Source: Bacillota bacterium
Lineage (GTDB): Bacteria; Bacillota; Clostridia; DSM-8532
Assembly: GCA_023426765.1 (NCBI GenBank)
Contig: JAEZBW010000457.1
Coordinates: forward strand, 1-10,407
DNA: 10,407 nucleotides
Direction: 5' to 3'
Shown: positions 6,794 through 10,407 of the stretch, piece after piece
How the letters are laid out: each line of letters opens with the position of its first letter
Numbering within the stretch: the stretch's first letter is position 1
Notes under the pieces: model-generated
Seen by the model: only the letters and a program-made list of their open reading frames with translations
Told to the model about the DNA's origin: nothing
The model's database searches: none
Translations under genes and position numbers: made by a program

Positions 6794-7855
6794 TCAATAG
6801 GTCAGGCATGTTTCGCTTCCCTCCAGAACCCTTTTCGCACTGGCAGCCAATGCGGCCAACTCATCCTCGCCGGGAAAAACCAGTACAGGCGCAAGGAAGG
6901 ATACCCTTTTTTTGATATTGCTTACGATATATTCGCTGTGCGCAAGACCACCAGTTAGGATGACACCGTCTATCTGCCCGGATAAAGCTGCAGCGCTCGC
7001 GCAGATTTCCCTGGATATGCGGTAGATCATGGCGTTCAACAGTTCATGGAGGTCTTTTTCCTGTTCTGCCCGGGATACGAGGCTTTTTATGTCGGTAGAA
7101 TTCGTATAGGCAACGATCCCGCCGTGACCTACGAGCAGCTTTTTCATTTCACTTTTTGTATACCGGCCTGAATAACATAGCTCTACAAGTTGGCCTGTGG
7201 GGATGTTTCCTGCTCTTTCCGGAGAAAACGGACCTTCCTCCAGGGCGTTGTTCACATCCACAACCTTGCCCTGACGATGTGCTCCCACTGAAATGCCCCC
7301 GCCCATATGGGCGACAATGAAGTTCGCTTTATTATATTCCAGCCCTAATTGTTCTGCGGCACGAAGAGCAACCGCTTTATGGTTCAGTGCGTGAAACACA
7401 CTGGCTCGGCATATGGCCGGAATTCCCGTGTAACGCGCTTCTTCCATCAGTTCATCGACAACGGGAGGATTGGCGATATAGGCAGGTTTTCCATATTCCA
7501 ATGAAAGACGGTGAACAATAATAGCGCCAAGGTTGCAGGCATGGCTGCCGTAACGCTCATTTTGCAGATCATTCAGCATATTGTCGTTCACTGTATATGT
7601 GCCCGATGGAAGTGGTTTTAACAGACCGCCCCTGCCAATATAGGCATCCGCCTGCCCGAGGTCAATACCGGCATTGGCTGTGGCATGAATGATAGACCTG
7701 AAACGGTATTCAAGCTGGTCGGGGATGCTGGGATATACATTCAGTTCACTGCGTTCATGCGTGAGGTTTTCATTAAACTCGCACTGTTCTCCAATATATA
7801 ACGCGATTTTCGTGGAGGTTGAACCCGGATTGACAACAAAAATGGCTGGCTTCAT
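6794..7855 (-). CDS. buk: Butyrate kinase
   Basis: Transfers phosphate from butyryl-phosphate (or a branched acyl-phosphate) to ADP, giving the free acid and ATP. Member of the ASKHA acetate/butyrate kinase family, 353 residues, the usual length. N-P-G-S-T-S-T-K-I-A (9-18) is the N-terminal phosphate-binding element. H-M-G-G-G-I-S (183-189) is the second glycine-rich loop, followed by E-G-P-F-S-P-E-R-A-G (207-216). I-L-T-G-G-L-A-H-S-E (299-308) is the adenosine-side motif, and F-P-G-E-D-E-L-A-A-L-A (327-337) closes the family signature. The ATG at 7855 is preceded by AAAGGAG at 5-6 nt. It is the first gene of the operon, transcribed from the promoter at 7913-7941. The order buk then ptb is the reverse of the well-known clostridial ptb-buk. 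Confidence 0.95.
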   Translation of the reverse strand: MKPAIFVVNPGSTSTKIALYIGEQCEFNENLTHERSELNVYPSIPDQLEYRFRSIIHATANAGIDLGQADAYIGRGGLLKPLPSGTYTVNDNMLNDLQNERYGSHACNLGAIIVHRLSLEYGKPAYIANPPVVDELMEEARYTGIPAICRASVFHALNHKAVALRAAEQLGLEYNKANFIVAHMGGGISVGAHRQGKVVDVNNALEEGPFSPERAGNIPTGQLVELCYSGRYTKSEMKKLLVGHGGIVAYTNSTDIKSLVSRAEQEKDLHELLNAMIYRISREICASAAALSGQIDGVILTGGLAHSEYIVSNIKKRVSFLAPVLVFPGEDELAALAASAKRVLEGSETCLTY

Positions 7856-7912
7856 AAATACTCCTTTGGTATTCCTTCGTTGCTTATAACAAGTTTGTGT
7901 CCCATTAGATTT

Positions 7913-7941
7913 ATTATAACAACGGAAGCAATTGCATGCAA
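7913..7941 (-). promoter_or_regulatory. Sigma-A promoter of the buk-ptb-ilvN operon
   Basis: Minus-strand TTGCAT (7941-7936) and perfect TATAAT (7918-7913) with 17-bp spacing. The start of transcription would be near 7906, giving a leader of about 50 nt to the buk ATG. The -35 box matches only 3 or 4 of 6 positions, so activation or other control is plausible. The whole -35 box and part of the spacer lie inside an 18-bp palindrome. Confidence 0.65.
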
Positions 7942-7945
7942 TTGC
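7928..7945. promoter_or_regulatory. Perfect 18-bp palindrome, candidate operator at the buk promoter
   Basis: GCAATTGCATGCAATTGC reads the same on both strands without any mismatch. It is also two copies of the 8-bp palindrome GCAATTGC separated by AT. It covers the -35 box of the minus-strand buk promoter and lies about 45 bp upstream of the plus-strand -10 box for the DinB gene, so a dimeric protein bound here could affect both directions. The binding protein is unknown. No regulator gene lies next to it. Confidence 0.55.
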
Positions 7946-7986
7946 AACACTTTCCCCTGAAAAAACTGCAAATTTTCAACATCTTG

Positions 7987-7995
7987 TGGTAGAAT
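7987..7995 (+). promoter_or_regulatory. Extended -10 promoter for the DinB-fold/HD gene pair
   Basis: TGGTAGAAT provides an extended -10 (TG-N-TAGAAT; 5 of 6 matches to TATAAT). No good -35 box is found 16-18 bp upstream, which is common for extended -10 promoters. Transcription would begin near 8002, about 55 nt before the GTG start. Moderate support only. Confidence 0.4.
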
Positions 7996-8055
7996 GAATA
8001 CGAATAGAGTATTTACCTGAAGTTACGCAAATTCATCATAAGGAAGGGTGATGCC

Positions 8056-8730
8056 GTGATGTATCATGCGGAGGATTGGAACCCCAAACAAAAGCTTCTG
8101 GGCAGTATCATTCAAGATGAGAGTAAGCATGAAGAGGCTGTCAGGTTAGCCATGGAGCTGCACTCTTTTGTACATATTTCGGAAACTGGCAATACCAAAA
8201 CAAAAACCCTGGAAGACGAATTATGGGATGGGCTTGACAGGAAAGCATTCATTACGATGCCTACCCCAAAGGATGTGACGATTGCATGGAATCTTTGGCA
8301 TATTACCAGAATCGAAGACCTGACAGTAAACATTCTGATTGCAGGCGCCGGGCAGATATTCGACGACTGGCAGCCAAAACTGAAGGTTCAAGTAAAAGAT
8401 ACCGGTAATGCCATGAGCGATGAAGAAATCCTTGCATTAAGCAATGAGCTGGATATGACGGAACTGCGCAATTATCGAAGGGCAGTTGGTGTTAGAACAA
8501 GAGAAGTACTTTTGGGACTGAAACCGGGGGACTTAAAAGCAAAAGTAAAAAAAGACAGGTTGAATCGCATCTACAACGAAGGTGGAGTGCTGGAGGCCGA
8601 AGGTTCGAAATGGCTGTTGGACTTTTGGGGGAAGAAGAACATCGCCGGATTGATCATGATGCCTGTAACCCGTCATCAGGTAGTACATTTGAATGATTCG
8701 TTCAAGCTGAAGAAAAAGTGCCAAAAATAG
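8056..8730 (+). CDS. DinB-fold putative metal-dependent protein
   Basis: A 224-residue protein that resembles the DinB/YfiT-like four-helix-bundle superfamily, whose members bind a metal through three histidines. Some are thiol-dependent S-transferases, but most are uncharacterised. Candidate ligands are H82 in a W-N-L-W-H-I-T-R-I-E-D segment, typical of the second helix, and H207 and H211 in the late R-H-Q-V-V-H-L-N-D helix. About 40 residues before the bundle and the central region (100-150) show no recognisable motif. The start is probably the GTG at 8056, with AAGGA 11 nt upstream; an ATG directly after it (8059) is the alternative. It is transcribed divergently from buk across a 200-bp gap and is followed 56 nt later by an HD gene, likely on the same message. 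Family call moderate, function unknown. Confidence 0.7.
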   Translation: MMYHAEDWNPKQKLLGSIIQDESKHEEAVRLAMELHSFVHISETGNTKTKTLEDELWDGLDRKAFITMPTPKDVTIAWNLWHITRIEDLTVNILIAGAGQIFDDWQPKLKVQVKDTGNAMSDEEILALSNELDMTELRNYRRAVGVRTREVLLGLKPGDLKAKVKKDRLNRIYNEGGVLEAEGSKWLLDFWGKKNIAGLIMMPVTRHQVVHLNDSFKLKKKCQK

Positions 8731-8786
8731 ATGCAAACAGACCCGCTCGGTTTATATGGTTTGAGATAAATTATCGGGGGTTAACA

Positions 8787-9479
8787 ATGGATAAAAGTAT
8801 GTACAATAAGATTGAAGAATATATGCTGTCCTGCATGAAGGATGGTGCTCACGACTGCCAGCATATCTACAGGGTATTATATCTCGCATTGGATATTGCA
8901 AAGGATTATGAGGTAGACAGGGAAGTGCTGATTGCAGCTGCTTTACTTCATGATATTGGCCGTGAAGCGCAGTTTCGGGATCCTCAGGTGGATCATGCAG
9001 CTGTCGGATCCGATATGGCTTATGATTTTCTGTCAGGTCTGGGCTGGATTGAAGATAAAGCGCAGCATGTTAAGGCATGTATCGCGTCGCACCGGTTCCG
9101 GGCTGAAAACCCGCCGGCCAGTATTGAAGCGAAAATACTGTATGATTCTGACAAGCTTGATGCAACCGGATTATTGGGTATCGCCAGAACCATTGCATAT
9201 AAAGGAATCGTTATGCAGCCATTATATAACGTCGATAACGATGGGAATGTACTAGAAAAGGACGATGATGATCATCAGCATTCTTTCTTTCAGGAATACA
9301 ACTTTAAATTGAAAAAATTGTATAACAGGTTCTTCACCGAGAAAGCCTCGATGATTGCCGAAAACCGCCGCGGTGCAGCCATCAGCTTTTATAACAGCCT
9401 GCGTAATGAAGTAAGTTCAACCCATAAAACCGGGATAGAGCTTCTAAAGAATGAATTGAATGATATTCTTCAGGGGTAG
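8787..9479 (+). CDS. HD-domain phosphohydrolase-like protein
   Basis: Predicted metal-dependent phosphohydrolase of the HD superfamily, 230 residues from the ATG at 8787. The metal ligands are in the expected order: H26 (D-C-Q-H-I-Y-R-V), the H55-D56 pair in L-L-H-D-I-G-R, and D122 in Y-D-S-D-K-L-D-A. H70 and H102 (A-S-H-R-F) are extra conserved-looking histidines of the YedJ-like subgroup. Such proteins hydrolyse nucleotides or other phosphate esters; the substrate cannot be named. The frame is open 23 codons further up, into the end of the preceding gene, but the ATG at 8787 is preceded by a CGGGGGT ribosome site at 6 nt, so I use it. No promoter is obvious in the 56-nt gap, so co-transcription with the DinB-fold gene is likely. 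Confidence 0.85.
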   Translation: MDKSMYNKIEEYMLSCMKDGAHDCQHIYRVLYLALDIAKDYEVDREVLIAAALLHDIGREAQFRDPQVDHAAVGSDMAYDFLSGLGWIEDKAQHVKACIASHRFRAENPPASIEAKILYDSDKLDATGLLGIARTIAYKGIVMQPLYNVDNDGNVLEKDDDDHQHSFFQEYNFKLKKLYNRFFTEKASMIAENRRGAAISFYNSLRNEVSSTHKTGIELLKNELNDILQG

Positions 9480-9614
9480 CATATGATCAATCATCCGGAG
9501 CAAAAGCGAAGGCTGATATGATCTACTCCAGGAAGCTCTTTCGATTCAGAACAGGATGGAACGAAACAGTAATATTCAAAACCTGGCGTGGTTCTCTCAT
9601 TTTACAGTAAAAAA
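9480..9614. other. Convergent intergenic gap without a clear terminator
   Basis: This 135-bp gap lies between the 3' ends of the HD gene and the MerR gene. I see no strong stem followed by a T run on either strand, only a 4-bp AACC/GGTT stem near 9585. A 12-codon ATG frame (from 9483) right after the HD stop has a purine-rich AGGGG before it but is too short to call a gene. Confidence 0.4.
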
Positions 9615-10407
9615 TCATTCTGTTTTACGAGGAGATACACTTTTTTTCGTTTTTATCGGAATAATCACCTGTGTGATATTGTTTTCATAATCCAGGCATA
9701 CCGAATGGTTTTTACCGATCTCAAAATATATTTCCTGCGGATAACCGGATGGCGTATACTGATGTTTCTGCATGTATTGGCGCAGAGCCTCATATGCTTT
9801 CCACAGCTCAAGGTAGCTGCCTTTGTAACTCACAGCAGCCGCATAGCCTGAAGGGTAGAGAACAGTGTCCGATTGTACACCCTTTTCGTCAACGGGCATG
9901 CATGCTGTGATTGTGAAATCTGTTATTTTGAATTTCCCCTTCAGCAAATCATTGTCGGGGTATTCACAAAATTCAGGCCATGACGTACTAATGCAGATAC
10001 CTTTATGGACAATCTCATCATAAAATGCTCCAATAGCGGATACTGCGCTGGCTGCGTCACTTGCTTTTATCGTCCTGCATAGGCACAGACGCTCCGGCAG
10101 TTCGAGCCTGTGAACTGTAAGGTCACCGTACTGGGTTGCACGAACACGCAAATTCTCAATAGCACGATTCAGAAATTCACGTCGCTCTGTAAGCTCTGAA
10201 ATTTTTTTCTCCGTATGCCTGACCCCATCCAGATACTCCTTGACCTCAGGGAGAGAAAGCCCTGCTTTTTTCAACACCAGAATTGTCCGTAATCGAAGCA
10301 GATTTTCCCGGCTGTAATAGCGATAACCCGACTCCGGATCCGTAAAAGCCGGTTGAATCAGCGCTTTTGCTTCGTAAAAACGCAGTGCGTTAATGCTTAT
10401 CCCGCAG
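9615..10407 (-). CDS. MerR-family regulator with GyrI-like effector domain, 5'-partial
   Basis: Transcription factor of the MerR family. The reading frame continues upstream past a GTG at 10277 to the window edge. The extra 43 codons contain the DNA-binding domain: G-I-S-I-N-A-L-R-F-Y-E-A-K-A-L-I is the helix-turn-helix region, then S-G-Y-R-Y-Y-S, the typical wing. Only about ten residues are missing at the N-terminus. Next come K-K-A-G-L-S-L-P-E-V-K-E-Y-L, a coiled-coil dimerisation helix rich in Glu, Lys and Arg, and a C-terminal domain of about 150 residues. That domain has the pattern of GyrI-like effector-binding domains (Y-K-G-S-Y-L-E-L-W-K-A-Y, then P-Q-E-I-Y-F-E, ending I-I-P-I), as in BmrR/BltR, which bind hydrophobic drugs. 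The ligand and target promoter are unknown; the target may be to the right of the window. It converges with the HD gene. Confidence 0.88.
   Translation of the reverse strand, partial: CGISINALRFYEAKALIQPAFTDPESGYRYYSRENLLRLRTILVLKKAGLSLPEVKEYLDGVRHTEKKISELTERREFLNRAIENLRVRATQYGDLTVHRLELPERLCLCRTIKASDAASAVSAIGAFYDEIVHKGICISTSWPEFCEYPDNDLLKGKFKITDFTITACMPVDEKGVQSDTVLYPSGYAAAVSYKGSYLELWKAYEALRQYMQKHQYTPSGYPQEIYFEIGKNHSVCLDYENNITQVIIPIKTKKSVSPRKTE

Noticed and set aside
8718..8786. Upstream extension of the HD protein by 23 codons
   Set aside because: It overlaps the end of the DinB-fold gene and lacks a ribosome site. The ATG at 8787 has a GGGGG-type site at proper distance.
9483..9521. 12-codon ATG frame just after the HD gene stop
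   Set aside because: It is too short and has no known motif; the AGGGG before it is part of the HD gene's own last codons.

Overview
The window looks like chromosomal DNA from an anaerobic, low-to-medium-GC Firmicute, probably a member of the Clostridia. The grounds are butyrate kinase next to phosphate butyryltransferase, strong GGAGG-type ribosome binding sites, GTG/TTG starts alongside ATG, and protein sequences of Firmicutes type. The species cannot be named from the sequence. No rRNA, tRNA, CRISPR array, insertion sequence or phage gene was seen.

Layout. (1) 1-1255, plus strand: the visible part of a family 105 (GH88/GH105-like) unsaturated glycuronyl hydrolase, possibly cut by the left edge. 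It ends at a hairpin terminator (1271-1304) that probably serves both strands. (2) 5031-1351, minus strand: two ABC half-transporters. Their nucleotide-binding motifs are complementary in the way expected of an asymmetric heterodimeric multidrug-type exporter with one canonical and one degenerate ATP site. A good sigma-A promoter (5162-5191) lies about 130 bp upstream. (3) 7855-5324, minus strand: butyrate kinase, phosphate butyryltransferase and an acetolactate synthase small subunit, apparently one operon. The promoter has its -35 box inside a perfect 18-bp palindrome (7928-7945), a candidate operator. (4) 8056-9479, plus strand, divergent from the kinase operon: a DinB-fold protein and an HD-domain phosphohydrolase. 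(5) 10407-9615, minus strand: a MerR-family regulator with a C-terminal effector-binding domain, cut by the right edge.

How the genes may work together. Ptb and Buk convert acyl-CoA to acyl-phosphate and then to free acid plus ATP. The IlvN-like subunit encoded behind them normally senses valine and controls acetolactate synthase. This suggests, without proving it, a link between branched-chain amino acid status and (branched) short-chain acid formation. The ABC pair is most likely a drug or lipid exporter. The MerR protein resembles regulators that sense hydrophobic ligands, but it is distant from the transporter and its target cannot be seen.

No wholly new system is evident. The most interesting points are the buk-ptb-ilvN arrangement with its palindromic control site and the clearly readable asymmetry of the ABC pair.
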